From Pseudomonadota bacterium (GTDB lineage: Bacteria > Pseudomonadota > Alphaproteobacteria > Acetobacterales > Acetobacteraceae): 64,000 nucleotides of DNA. Below are positions 36,905 to 49,260 of this stretch, one piece after another (position 1 is the first letter of the stretch; the number at the start of each line of letters is the position of its first letter). The notes beneath the pieces were generated by a model. That model did not search any database and was not told where the DNA came from. It saw only the letters and a list, made by a program, of their open reading frames with translations. The position numbers and the translations under genes were made by a program. The stretch is taken from the NCBI GenBank assembly GCA_021845985.1, contig JAJZES010000043.1, forward strand, positions 186,001-250,000, in the 5' to 3' direction.

Positions 36905-37063
36905 GAGTGACCTCGCAAAGAAGGCCATCCTGCGCGCCGGGAATGAAGGATGTGTTGCGGCGCCGCTGCGCCGGCTTCCCCTGCCCCGGCCTGCCGCCCA
37001 GGCCGAGCCTGCCGCGCAGCCCAGGCCCGCCACAGAACAGCGGACACGGGGCGCGGCGGCGGC

Positions 37064-37231
37064 TCAATCGCTGGCCGGTTCCTCGGCCTCCGCCGGCAGC
37101 GTGCCGTCCGCATCCTCGACCTGCTTGCGCTTGGCCTTTTCTTCCTTTTCCGCGCGCTTGGCCTCCTGTTTGGCCTGCTTCGCCCGGTTGCGTTCCGCCC
37201 GCTGCTGATTGTAGTTCGGCTTGAAGACCAC
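37064..37231 (-). CDS. 55-aa highly charged small protein
   Basis: A 56-codon frame starting with GTG at 37231, with AGAGGG at good spacing upstream. It encodes VVFKPNYNQQRAERNRAKQA, then a Lys/Glu/Arg/Ala-rich helix (residues 17-40), and an acidic tail ending PASD. The composition contrasts with flanking GC-rich frames: many Lys and Gln codons, which would not arise by chance here. It resembles short charged proteins found widely in Alphaproteobacteria, of unknown function, possibly nucleic-acid binding. It lies between mfd (30 bases upstream) and the unknown gene pair. Confidence 0.72.
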   Translation of the reverse strand: MVFKPNYNQQRAERNRAKQAKQEAKRAEKEEKAKRKQVEDADGTLPAEAEEPASD

Positions 37232-37260
37232 GCCACCCTCTCGTTCGCTGTCCCGACCCG

Positions 37261-40709
<3,449 letters not shown>

Positions 40710-40713
<4 letters not shown>

Positions 40714-40970
40714 CGGCACACCATCGCGCGCAGGATTGCCGGCGCATCGTCGGGCATCGGCAGCCGGCCGGTCAGCCAGTCGGCGAGGTCGGGGTCGGGC
40801 AGGTCCATCACGGCTTCCAACGCGACGAGTTCGCTCTCGGTGAACATGTCGATCCGGGCGGCGACGAAGCCGCCGACAAGGCGATCGGTTTCCTGCGTGC
40901 CGCGATGGGTGGCGCGGAACAGCAAGCGGCGCCGGCGGGCATCCCGCGGCGGTGGGGTGGGGTCTGACAT
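40710..40970 (-). CDS. sdhE: FAD assembly factor SdhE
   Basis: An 86-aa SdhE/Sdh5 protein that promotes covalent flavinylation of succinate dehydrogenase SdhA. It has the RRLLFRATHRGTQETDRLVGGF segment (the RGxxE motif contacts SdhA), then a helical bundle ending LADWLTGRLPMPDD. It overlaps mfd by 4 bases. The recG gene starts divergently only 33 bases away. Confidence 0.93.
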
Positions 40971-41003
40971 CGGCGGGTTGCCATATAGCGTCCGGGCTGG
41001 TCA

Positions 41004-43058
41004 GTGTCAGCCGTGCGCGATTTTGCCCTGGCTCCCCTTTTCGCACCCCTGACCAGCCTGCGCGGCGTCGGCCCGGCCCTGGCCCGGCTGATGGCGCGGG
41101 CGTGCGGGGGCGAGCGGGTGATCGACCTGCTGTTTCACCTGCCCGAGTCGTTCATCGACCGGCGCACCCGCGTCGCCCTGCGCGAGGTGCGGCCGGGGCA
41201 GGTGGTGACGGTGGTGGTCGAAGTGGTGCGCATCGAGCCGCCGGCCAACAGCCGCCAGCCGACCCGCGCCGTGGTCACCGACGGCACCGGCTTCGCCGAG
41301 ATCAGCTTCTTCCGCGGCTTTCCCGCCGCCAAACTGCCGGTCGGCGGGCGCGTCGTGGTCTCCGGCAAGGCCGATGAGCAGCGCCGCTTCGTCCACCCCG
41401 AGCACATCGTCGCCCTCGACGAGGCGGAGCGGCTGCCGCCGGTCGAACCGGTATGGCCACTCACCGCCGGGCTGTTCCCCTGGCATCTGCGCCGCGCCCT
41501 GCCCGAGGCGCTCGACCGCATCCCCGCGCTGGCGGAATGGCACGACCGGGCGCTGCTGGCGCGCGAAGGCTGGCCCGGATTTGCCGCGGCGCTGCGGGCG
41601 CTGCATGCCCCCCCTGCCCCGCCCGGCCCGGCGCCGCGGCGGCGGCTCGCCTATGACGAGTTGCTGGCCCAGCAGGTCGCGGTCGGGCTGGTGCGGCGGC
41701 GGGTGCGGGCGCAGCCGGGGCGGGCGCTGATCGGCGACGGGCATTTGCGCGCCGCCGCGCTGGCCGCCTTCGGCCACGCCCTGACCCCCTCGCAGACGAC
41801 GGCGCTGGCCGAGATCGACGCCGATCTGGCGGCGCCGACGCGCATGCTGCGGCTGCTGCAGGGCGATGTCGGCTCAGGCAAGACGCTGGTGGCGCTGCTG
41901 GCGATGCTGCGCGCGGTGGAGGCCGGGGGACAGGCGGCGCTGCTGGCGCCGACCGAGATTCTGGCGCAGCAGCATCTGCGCACGCTGACGCGGCTGGCGC
42001 CGGTGCCGGCGGCGCTGCTCAGCGGCTCGGTCAAGGGGGCGGCGCGGGCGCGCATCCTGCGCCGGCTGGCGGAGGGCGAGCTGAAACTGGTGGTCGGCAC
42101 CCATGCGCTGTTTCAGGAGGCGGTGTCGTATCGCGACCTCGTGCTGGCGGTGATCGACGAGCAGCACCGCTTCGGCGTCGATCAGCGGCTGCTGATGGGT
42201 CGCAAGGGAGCGGCAACCGACGTGCTGGTGATGACGGCGACGCCGATTCCGCGGACACTGCTGCTGACCCATTGGGGCGAAATGGCGGTCAGCCGCCTGA
42301 CCGACAAGCCGGCCGGGCGGACCAAGGTGCGCACCACGCTGCACGGCATGGCGACGCTGCCCGACCTGGTAGCGGCGGTGGCGCGCGCGCTGGATGGCGG
42401 CGCGCGGGTCTATTGGGTGTGCCCGCTGGTGGCCGAAAGCGAAACCGCCGACCTCGCCGCCGCGGAGGCGCGCTATGCCGTCCTCGCCAGGCATTTCGGC
42501 GCCGTCGTCGGGCTGGCGCATGGCCGGCAGGAAAGCCCGGTGCGCGAGGCGGCGCTGGCCGATTTCGCCGCCGGGCGGACGCGCCTGCTGGTGGCAACGA
42601 CGGTGATCGAGGTCGGCGTCGATGTCGCCGAGGCGAGCGTCATGGTGGTCGAGCATGCCGAGCGGTTCGGGCTGGCGCAGTTGCACCAGTTGCGCGGGCG
42701 GGTCGGTCGCGGGGCGGCGACGAGCTTCTGCCTGTTGCTGCATGAAGACGGGCTGAGCGAGGCGGCGCGCGCCCGGCTGCTGTTGCTGCGCGACACCGAG
42801 GACGGATTCCGCATCGCCGACGAGGATTTCCGCCTGCGCGGCAGCGGCGACGCGCTCGGCACCAAACAGTCGGGCGGGCCGGGCTGGCGGCTGGCCGATC
42901 CAGTTGACGACGAGGGATTGCTGCATATGGCCGGACGCGATGCAGCGGTGCTGCTGGACGTGGACCCAGAGCTGACCGGGCAGCGTGGACGCGCAGTACG
43001 AATGCTGCTGGAGGTGTTCGAGAGCGGTGCAGCGATTGATACGTTGCAGTCGGGGTAG
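41004..43058 (+). CDS. recG: ATP-dependent DNA helicase RecG
   Basis: A 684-aa helicase that regresses stalled forks and processes recombination intermediates. Wedge/OB region near residues 55-150, Walker A LQGDVGSGKTLVALLAM, VIDEQHRFGV, VMTATPIPRTLLLTHWGEM, and VIEVGVDVAEASVMVVEHAE followed by QLRGRVGRG. The start is GTG at 41004. After the stop, a short reading SLLLVIASDPETVARALA at about 43090-43160 looks like the tail of another protein without a start; I could not identify it. Confidence 0.96.
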   Translation: MSAVRDFALAPLFAPLTSLRGVGPALARLMARACGGERVIDLLFHLPESFIDRRTRVALREVRPGQVVTVVVEVVRIEPPANSRQPTRAVVTDGTGFAEISFFRGFPAAKLPVGGRVVVSGKADEQRRFVHPEHIVALDEAERLPPVEPVWPLTAGLFPWHLRRALPEALDRIPALAEWHDRALLAREGWPGFAAALRALHAPPAPPGPAPRRRLAYDELLAQQVAVGLVRRRVRAQPGRALIGDGHLRAAALAAFGHALTPSQTTALAEIDADLAAPTRMLRLLQGDVGSGKTLVALLAMLRAVEAGGQAALLAPTEILAQQHLRTLTRLAPVPAALLSGSVKGAARARILRRLAEGELKLVVGTHALFQEAVSYRDLVLAVIDEQHRFGVDQRLLMGRKGAATDVLVMTATPIPRTLLLTHWGEMAVSRLTDKPAGRTKVRTTLHGMATLPDLVAAVARALDGGARVYWVCPLVAESETADLAAAEARYAVLARHFGAVVGLAHGRQESPVREAALADFAAGRTRLLVATTVIEVGVDVAEASVMVVEHAERFGLAQLHQLRGRVGRGAATSFCLLLHEDGLSEAARARLLLLRDTEDGFRIADEDFRLRGSGDALGTKQSGGPGWRLADPVDDEGLLHMAGRDAAVLLDVDPELTGQRGRAVRMLLEVFESGAAIDTLQSG

Positions 43059-43277
43059 ATGCCACAAGCCGGGCAATTCCCTCCGGGCCGGCGGCGAGCC
43101 TGCTGCTGGTGATCGCCAGCGATCCCGAAACGGTCGCACGCGCCCTCGCCCGCAGCATCGGCCGCTGACGCCGGGCCTTTTTACCGGGCGATTAAACCCG
43201 CGACATCTGCGGCGGGCACAGGGTTGCACGGCGCGGAAACTGCTGTATTCCCCGGCGTCGGACCTGGGGGGAACGCA

Positions 43278-44015
43278 ATGGCGGCGCTGATCGAGATTGC
43301 CGGGCTGAGCAAGCGGTTCGGCGGCTTCACCGCCGTCGATGCGGTCAGCTTCTCCGTTGCCCGCGGCGAGGTGCTTGGCTTCCTCGGGCCGAACGGCGCC
43401 GGCAAATCGACCACCATGCGCATGCTCGCCGGCTTCATCACCCCGAGCGCCGGCAGCGCCCGCATCTGCGGCCACGACGTGCAGGACGATCCCGTCGCCG
43501 CGCGGCGCAATCTCGGCTTTCTGCCGGAAGGCGCGCCGACTTATCCCGAGATGACGGTCGCCGGCTTCCTCGCCTTCGTCGGCCGGGTGCGCGGCTTTCA
43601 CGGCGCCGAGCTGCGCCGTCGCGTCGAACACGCAATGACACTGACGGCCATCGGCGCCGTCGCCCTCCAACCGGTCGAGACGCTGTCGAAGGGGTTCAAG
43701 CGCCGCGTCGGGCTGGCGCAGGCGCTGCTGCACGATCCGCCGGTGCTGGTGCTCGACGAACCCACCGACGGCCTCGACCCCAATCAGAAACACGATGTCC
43801 GCACCCTGATCGCCGGCATGGCGCCGGCCAAGGCAATCGTCATCAGCACCCATATCCTGGAGGAAGTCGAAGCCGTGTGCTCGCGCGCCATCATCATCGC
43901 CGAGGGCCGCATCGTCGCCGATGCGACGCCGGCCGAGCTGGCGCGCCGCCATCCCTCCGGCCGGCTGGAGGAGATGTTCCGCGACATCACCGCAGCGCGG
44001 GCGCTCGCCGCATGA
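43278..44015 (+). CDS. ABC transporter ATP-binding protein, GldA-like
   Basis: A 245-aa ATPase. Walker A FLGPNGAGKSTTMRMLAGF (about residues 35-53), atypical signature LSKGFKRRVGLAQALL, Walker B VLVLDEPTDGLDPNQK, switch His in VISTHILEEVEAVCSRA. Together with the next three genes it forms a module like the GldA-GldF-GldG transporter of Bacteroidetes gliding. In Proteobacteria this set is common and not tied to gliding. GGGGGGA precedes ATG 43278; the end overlaps the permease gene by 4 bases. Confidence 0.9.
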   Translation: MAALIEIAGLSKRFGGFTAVDAVSFSVARGEVLGFLGPNGAGKSTTMRMLAGFITPSAGSARICGHDVQDDPVAARRNLGFLPEGAPTYPEMTVAGFLAFVGRVRGFHGAELRRRVEHAMTLTAIGAVALQPVETLSKGFKRRVGLAQALLHDPPVLVLDEPTDGLDPNQKHDVRTLIAGMAPAKAIVISTHILEEVEAVCSRAIIIAEGRIVADATPAELARRHPSGRLEEMFRDITAARALAA

Positions 44016-44752
44016 GCGGCATCGGACGCACGCTGGCCGTCGCCCGGCGCGAACTCGCCAGCTATGCGGCAACGCCGGTCGCCGTCGTGTTCATCGTCAT
44101 CTTTCTGCTGCTGCAGGGGGTGATGACCTTCAACCTCGGCGGCTTCTTCGCCCGCGACCAGGCCGATCTGGTTCCGTTCTTCTCCTTCCTGCCCTGGGTC
44201 TTTCTGCTGCTGGTGCCGGCGATCACCATGCGGCTGTGGGCGGAGGAACGCCGGCTCGGCACCGTCGAACTGCTGCTGACGCTGCCGCTGCGGCAATCAG
44301 AAGCGGTGCTCGGCAAGTTTCTCGCCGCCTGGGCGTTCTGTGCCGTCGCGCTGGCGCTGACGTTTCCGTTCTGGATCACCGTCAACCTGCTCGGCAGCCC
44401 CGACAACGGTGTCATCGCCTGCGGCTATCTCGGCGCGCTGCTGGTCGCCGGCGCCTTCCTCTCGGTCGGTGCGGCGATGTCGGCGGCGACCAAGAATCAG
44501 GTGATCGCCTTCGTGCTGGCGCTCGCCATCTGTTTCGTCTTCGCTGCCGCGGCCTATCCGCTGGTGACCGATTTCATCGCCCGTGGCTCGCCGGCGCTGG
44601 CCGAATTCGTCCGCCGCATCAGCATCGGCGAGCGCTTTGCCAACTTCACCCGCGGCGTCATCGAGGCGCGCGACGTGATCTATTTTGCGTCGTTCATGCT
44701 GTTCTGGCTGGTGCTGAACACCGTCATCATCGAGCACCGCAAGGCGGATTGA
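44012..44752 (+). CDS. ABC transporter permease, GldF-like
   Basis: A 246-aa ABC-2 type membrane protein with six hydrophobic segments. Features include RRELASYAATPVAVVFIVIF at the start, then FLLLQGVMTFNLGGFF, PAITMRLWAEERRLGTVELL and LTLPLRQSEAVLGKFL, which define the GldF/NosY group. Forms the membrane part of the transporter with the ATPase upstream; six bases separate it from the GldG-like gene. Confidence 0.9.
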   Translation: MSGIGRTLAVARRELASYAATPVAVVFIVIFLLLQGVMTFNLGGFFARDQADLVPFFSFLPWVFLLLVPAITMRLWAEERRLGTVELLLTLPLRQSEAVLGKFLAAWAFCAVALALTFPFWITVNLLGSPDNGVIACGYLGALLVAGAFLSVGAAMSAATKNQVIAFVLALAICFVFAAAAYPLVTDFIARGSPALAEFVRRISIGERFANFTRGVIEARDVIYFASFMLFWLVLNTVIIEHRKAD

Positions 44753-44757
44753 GGCAT

Positions 44758-46629
44758 ATGCGCAAGCTCTGGTCGTCCATCGTCGGCGTCATCGCCGTCG
44801 CCGCAATCCTGCTCGGGATCAATCTTCTGACCGACCGCTTCCTGCCAGACGCGCAACTCGACCTGACGCAGGCGCGGCTCTACACTCTGGCGCCGGGCAC
44901 CCGGCGCATCCTCGCCCGCCTCAAACAGCCGATCACCCTGCGGCTGTTCTACTCGCAGGCGCTCGGCGCCGCCTCGCCCGCCTATGGCGCCTATGCCGAC
45001 CGCGTGCGGGCGATGTTGCGGCAATATGCCAGCCTGTCGCACGGCAACATCCATCTCGCCTTCCTCGATCCCGAGCCGTTCAGCAACACCGAGGATCGGG
45101 CGATGGCGGCGGGGCTGCAGGGGGTGCCGCTGAACACGTCCGGCGAACAGGTCTATTTCGGTCTCGCCGGCACCAATCTGCTCGACGATCAGCGCAGCAT
45201 CGGCTTCTTCCAGGCCGAGCGCGAACGCTTCCTCGAATACGATCTGACGCGGCTGGTCTATGAGCTGTCCAACCCGACGCGCAGCGTGGTCGGGCTGATG
45301 TCGTCGCTGCCGATCGTCGGCGATCCGCGGCTGATGATGTCCGGGCGCGGCGGCGCGCCGTTCGTGGTGATGCAGCAGATCGAGCAGTCCTTCACCGTGC
45401 GGCCGGTGCCGCTCGATGTGTCGGCGATCGACCCGGCGATTCAGGTGCTGATCGTCGCCCAGGCGCAGCACCTCGCGCCCGCCGCCCTTTATGCCATCGA
45501 CCAGTTCGTCATGCGCGGCGGCCGGCTGCTGGCGATGGTCGATCCGCACAGCGAAACGCAGGCGGCGCAGCCCGACCCGAACGGCATGCCGCAACACGAT
45601 ACGTCGAGCAATCTGGCGCAACTGTTCGATGCCTGGGGCATCGCCTTCGATCCGTCGCAGGTGGTCGGCGATCTCGACGGCGCATGGCGGGTTCGCGGCG
45701 GCAGCGGCGGACGCACGCAGCTCGTCGATTATCCGCCCTGGTTCACCATCTCCGGCGCCGGCATCGCCGGTGACGATCCGGCAATGGCCGACGTGACGCA
45801 GGTGAGTGTCGCCTCCGCCGGCGCGCTGGCCCGCAAAGCCGGTGCGGCAATCGACTTCACGCCGCTGCTGTCGAGCGGCAAGAACAGCGCCATGATCCCG
45901 GTCGGCGCGGTGCGTGACCAGCCCAATCCGGCGCAGATCCTGGCCGATTTCAAACCGGCGGGGCGGCCGCTGGTGATCGCCGCGCGGGTTCACGGCGTGC
46001 TCAAATCGGCCTTCAGCGGCCCGCCGGCAGAACTCAAACCGCCAGCCGGTGCGCCGCCCTTCCGGGCGCAGAGCGACGGGCCGGCGACGCTGGTGGTGGT
46101 CGGCGATACCGACCTCCTGGCCGACCGGTTCTGGGTGCATGTGCAGGATTTCTTCGGCCAGCAGGAGGCCGAGCCGTTCACCGACAACGGCCCGTTCATC
46201 GCCAATGTGCTGGGCACGCTGGCCGGCGGCGACGATCTGATCGGCCTGCGCGGCAAGGGCGCCGGCAGTCGGCCGTTCACCGTGGTCGATCGCATGCAGC
46301 ATCAGGCCCAGGCGCAATACCAAAAGACGGAGACCGCGCTGCAGAGCCATCTCGACCAGACGCAGAAGAAACTTGCCGATCTGCGCAGCGGCAAGGGCGA
46401 GAAATCCGCTGTCGTCACCGAGGCGCAGCGCAGCGCCATCGACGGGCTGCAGCAGGACATGGTGCAGACGCGCACCCGACTGCGCGCGGTGCAGCTCAAT
46501 CTGCGCCGTGAGATCGACCGGCTGGAGACGGCGTTGCGGCTCGCCGACATCGTCGCCGTGCCGGCAGTGCTGGTGCTGCTGTCGATGCTGCTCGGCCTGC
46601 TGCGCCGGCGCCGGCGGGCGCGGGTCTGA
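44758..46629 (+). CDS. GldG-family ABC accessory protein
   Basis: A 623-aa protein with a membrane helix at each end (about residues 7-24 and 597-615) and a large periplasmic region between. The N-terminal domain reads QARLYTLAPGTRRILARLKQ then PITLRLFYSQ, as in GldG/IFT52-like ABC-associated proteins. A coiled coil precedes the last helix (RLRAVQLNLRREIDRLETAL). Probable substrate-handling partner of the ATPase and permease; the substrate is unknown. The upstream frame merely shadows the permease gene. Confidence 0.9.
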   Translation: MRKLWSSIVGVIAVAAILLGINLLTDRFLPDAQLDLTQARLYTLAPGTRRILARLKQPITLRLFYSQALGAASPAYGAYADRVRAMLRQYASLSHGNIHLAFLDPEPFSNTEDRAMAAGLQGVPLNTSGEQVYFGLAGTNLLDDQRSIGFFQAERERFLEYDLTRLVYELSNPTRSVVGLMSSLPIVGDPRLMMSGRGGAPFVVMQQIEQSFTVRPVPLDVSAIDPAIQVLIVAQAQHLAPAALYAIDQFVMRGGRLLAMVDPHSETQAAQPDPNGMPQHDTSSNLAQLFDAWGIAFDPSQVVGDLDGAWRVRGGSGGRTQLVDYPPWFTISGAGIAGDDPAMADVTQVSVASAGALARKAGAAIDFTPLLSSGKNSAMIPVGAVRDQPNPAQILADFKPAGRPLVIAARVHGVLKSAFSGPPAELKPPAGAPPFRAQSDGPATLVVVGDTDLLADRFWVHVQDFFGQQEAEPFTDNGPFIANVLGTLAGGDDLIGLRGKGAGSRPFTVVDRMQHQAQAQYQKTETALQSHLDQTQKKLADLRSGKGEKSAVVTEAQRSAIDGLQQDMVQTRTRLRAVQLNLRREIDRLETALRLADIVAVPAVLVLLSMLLGLLRRRRRARV

Positions 46630-46643
46630 AAGGAAACATCCTG

Positions 46644-47633
46644 ATGCGCGCACGTACCGCGTCGCTGCTTGCCGTCCTCGGCATGGTCCTGCTGGCGCTC
46701 GGACTGATCTATGGCACGCGGCCGGGCGAGCTGACCCGCGACGCGCCGGACGGTCAGCCGGCCTTTCCCGGTCTCGCCGCGGCGCTGACCCAGGCGAGGC
46801 AAATCGTGCTGCTGCATCACGGCGCGACGCTGACCGTGGCGCGCCAGGATGCGGCGCCGGAGGCGATGTGGACGCTGCCGGATCACGGTTTCTATCCGGT
46901 GCAGCAGGACAAGGTGCATGCGCTGCTCAGCGGATTGAGCGAACTGCGGCTCGACGAGCCGCGCACCGCCGCGCCGGCCGATTATGCCCGGCTCGGCGTC
47001 GAAGACCCGGCCGGCAAGGACGCGGAATCGACGCTGCTGCGCGTGCTCGACGCCAAGGGCAACAGCATCGCCGCGCTGATCCTCGGCCATCCGCAGGGCA
47101 GCGGGGTGTATGTCCGCCGCCCCGATGCGGCGCAGTCCTGGCTCGCCGCCGGACATGTCGATGCCAGCAGCGACGCGCAGGACTGGCTGGTCCACGACAT
47201 CATCAGCGTGTCGCCGGCCGGGATCGCCGCCGTCACGGTGACGCGCGGCACAGCGCAACTGCGCCTGACGCGGCAGGGCGACGCGCTGACGATGAGCGAA
47301 CCGGCGGACCACCCGAAGCTTGACAGCGTCAAGCTGGACGCGGTCGGCCGCGCGCTCGACGGTCTGACCTTCGAGGATGTGCGCCGGGCGCCGGCGCCCG
47401 GCACCGCGCTTGGCAGCAGCGTGTTCACCACCACCGACGGAAGCCGCATCAGCGTCGCCGTGTCGAAGGACGGCGCCAACCTGTGGGCGACGTTCGACGA
47501 TGCGGCGGCGCCGCAGGTGCAGGGCTGGGCCTATAAACTCGAGGCGTGGCGTGAAGCCGGCCTGCTGCCGACGGCGGACGGGCTGGCGGCGGCCGAACCG
47601 GCGGCGGGCGCGCCGGCGGCGGCGGGCAAATGA
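46644..47633 (+). CDS. DUF4340-domain membrane-anchored protein
   Basis: A 329-aa protein with one N-terminal membrane helix (about residues 6-24) and a periplasmic region repeating a beta-rich module (QARQIVLLHHGATLTVARQD; AAVTVTRGTAQLRLTRQGD), as in DUF4340 proteins that accompany GldG-type systems. AAAGGAAA lies upstream of ATG 46644. Last gene of the four-gene ABC module, overlapping the NUDIX gene by 4 bases. Confidence 0.87.
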   Translation: MRARTASLLAVLGMVLLALGLIYGTRPGELTRDAPDGQPAFPGLAAALTQARQIVLLHHGATLTVARQDAAPEAMWTLPDHGFYPVQQDKVHALLSGLSELRLDEPRTAAPADYARLGVEDPAGKDAESTLLRVLDAKGNSIAALILGHPQGSGVYVRRPDAAQSWLAAGHVDASSDAQDWLVHDIISVSPAGIAAVTVTRGTAQLRLTRQGDALTMSEPADHPKLDSVKLDAVGRALDGLTFEDVRRAPAPGTALGSSVFTTTDGSRISVAVSKDGANLWATFDDAAAPQVQGWAYKLEAWREAGLLPTADGLAAAEPAAGAPAAAGK

Positions 47634-48067
47634 GCCGCCTTTATCCGGCCCGCCCCATTGTCGGCATCGGCATCGCCGTGCTGCGGCCGGATGCGGTGCT
47701 GCTGGTGCGGCGCGGCCAGCCGCCCAGTCTCGGCGCCTGGAGCCTGCCCGGCGGGGCGCAGGAACTCGGCGAAACCGCCGAGCAGGCGGCGCGGCGGGAA
47801 TTGCTCGAGGAAACCGGCCTGACGGTCGGCGCCCTGGTGCTGGCCGGGGCGGTGGACAGCATCCACCGCGACGACGACGGGCGGGTGCGCTACCACTACA
47901 CCATCCTGGATTTCGCCGCCCACCATGCCGGCGGCACCGCGCGCGTCGGCGGCGACATCACCGAAATCGCCTGGGCGGCGTTCGATGATTTCGACCGCTT
48001 CGCCTTGTGGGAGGAGGCGCGGCGGGTGATCGCCGCGGCGCGCCGGTTGCTGGCGTTCAGCGGTTGA
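47630..48067 (+). CDS. NUDIX hydrolase
   Basis: A 145-aa NUDIX-fold pyrophosphohydrolase. The complete Nudix box is visible: GAQELGETAEQAARRELLEE then TGL (about residues 39-61), with all catalytic Glu residues. The Pro-Gly just before the box and the fold start VGIGIAVLRPDAVLLVRRG fit ADP-ribose/nucleotide-type enzymes; substrate cannot be fixed. ATG overlaps the DUF4340 gene stop, and its end overlaps the convergent SDR gene by 11 bases. Confidence 0.92.
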   Translation: MSRLYPARPIVGIGIAVLRPDAVLLVRRGQPPSLGAWSLPGGAQELGETAEQAARRELLEETGLTVGALVLAGAVDSIHRDDDGRVRYHYTILDFAAHHAGGTARVGGDITEIAWAAFDDFDRFALWEEARRVIAAARRLLAFSG

Positions 48068-48842
48068 CCGCGCCACGCGCGGCGATGCCGCCGTCGATGG
48101 TGACGATCGTGCCGCTGATATAGCCGGCGCGGGGCGAGGCCAGGAACAGCATCAGATTGGCAACGTCGTCGGCGCTCGCCGGCCGGCCGGCGGGATAGGA
48201 TTTCGACATTTCCTGCCAGCGCGCCTCGTCGCCGAACCGGTCGAGAGCGCGGCGCTTCATCATCCGAACCATGCGGTCGGTGGCGACGGGGCCGGGGTTG
48301 ATGCCAACCACCCGCACCCCGTGATCGAGCGAGATGCCGCCGAGGGAGCGGGTGAACGCCATCAGGCCGGCATTGCCGGTGACGCCGGCGATATAGCCGG
48401 CATCGACGGTTTCGCCCGCATTGCCGATGTCGTTGATGATCACGCCATGGCCCTGCGCCTTCATGCGCTGCCAATAGAGCCGGGTCAGGCTGATATAGCC
48501 GAAGACCTTCAGATCGAAGCCGCGCCGCCACGCCGCGTCATCGACCGCGTCCAGCGGACCGGCGGGAATGTTGCCGGCGTTGTTGACCAGCACATCGACA
48601 TCGCCGACCTGTTCGGCCAGCGCCTGCATCGCCGCATCGCTCGACAGGTCCATCGCATGGGTGGCGACGTTGACCTGATGGCGCGCCCGGATCGCCGCCG
48701 CCGCCGCGCCGAGCAATTCGGCGGAGCGCGCGGCCAGATGCAGGTGGCAGCCCTCGGCGGCAAAGCCATGCGCGGCGGCCAGCCCGATGCCCTGCGAGGC
48801 GCCGGTGATCAGCACGGTCTTGCCGGCAATGCCAAGGTCCAT
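48057..48842 (-). CDS. Atypical short-chain dehydrogenase/reductase lacking the usual catalytic Ser and Lys
   Basis: A 261-aa SDR-fold protein. The nucleotide-binding glycines are intact (TVLITGASQGIGLAAA, residues 9-24), as are VDVLVNNAGNIPAG and the C-terminal GPVATDR and YISGTIVTIDGG. The catalytic segment differs: IINDIGNAG occupies the strand that normally ends in Ser, and Tyr150 is followed by IAGVTG, so the YxxxK lysine position (154) is Val. It may use another mechanism, or bind cofactor without classical catalysis. ATG 48842 chosen at the conserved start MDLGIAGK. Confidence 0.88.
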   Translation of the reverse strand: MDLGIAGKTVLITGASQGIGLAAAHGFAAEGCHLHLAARSAELLGAAAAAIRARHQVNVATHAMDLSSDAAMQALAEQVGDVDVLVNNAGNIPAGPLDAVDDAAWRRGFDLKVFGYISLTRLYWQRMKAQGHGVIINDIGNAGETVDAGYIAGVTGNAGLMAFTRSLGGISLDHGVRVVGINPGPVATDRMVRMMKRRALDRFGDEARWQEMSKSYPAGRPASADDVANLMLFLASPRAGYISGTIVTIDGGIAARGAVNR

Positions 48843-48951
48843 CGGGGGTGCTCCATGCGCGGTCTGCAAACTCAGGCGGCCGTTATACGGGGCTGGCGTG
48901 CCGGCCGACAACGGCTATGGTCGGCAGGCTCGAATGGGAGGAGCGATCCCG

Positions 48952-49260
48952 ATGATCCATGTTCTCGCCTTCATCGTCACCCGGCCCGGCCAACGCGCCG
49001 CATTGCTGGAACAGTTCCACGCGCTGATGCCGAAAGTGCATGCCGAGGAGGGCTGCATCGAATACGCCCCGGCCACCGATGTCGATGGCTTTGGCGGCTT
49101 TCAGAAGCCGCTCGGGCCGGACAGCTTTGCGGTGGTGGAAAAATGGGCCAGCGCGGAGGCGCTGCGGGCGCATGTCGCGACGCCGCACATGGTCGAGTAT
49201 GGCGCGCGGACCAAGGAGATGATTACCAGCCGCATCATTCACGTCCTGCGCCCGGCCTGA
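48952..49260 (+). CDS. Antibiotic biosynthesis monooxygenase (ABM)-domain protein
   Basis: A 102-aa dimeric alpha/beta barrel protein of the ABM/YgiN type: IHVLAFIVTRPGQRAALLEQ, EEGCIEYAPATDVDGFGGF, FAVVEKWASAEALRAHVATP. Such proteins oxidise quinols or aromatic substrates without metal or flavin, or act as heme-degrading or stress proteins. GGGAGGAG upstream supports ATG 48952. It is divergent from the SDR gene 109 bases away, and the two may share control. Confidence 0.87.
   Translation: MIHVLAFIVTRPGQRAALLEQFHALMPKVHAEEGCIEYAPATDVDGFGGFQKPLGPDSFAVVEKWASAEALRAHVATPHMVEYGARTKEMITSRIIHVLRPA

Noticed and set aside
43090-43160. Reading SLLLVIASDPETVARALA with a stop, between recG and the GldA-like gene
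   Set aside because: It looks like the end of a protein but has no start or upstream continuation; too short to call.
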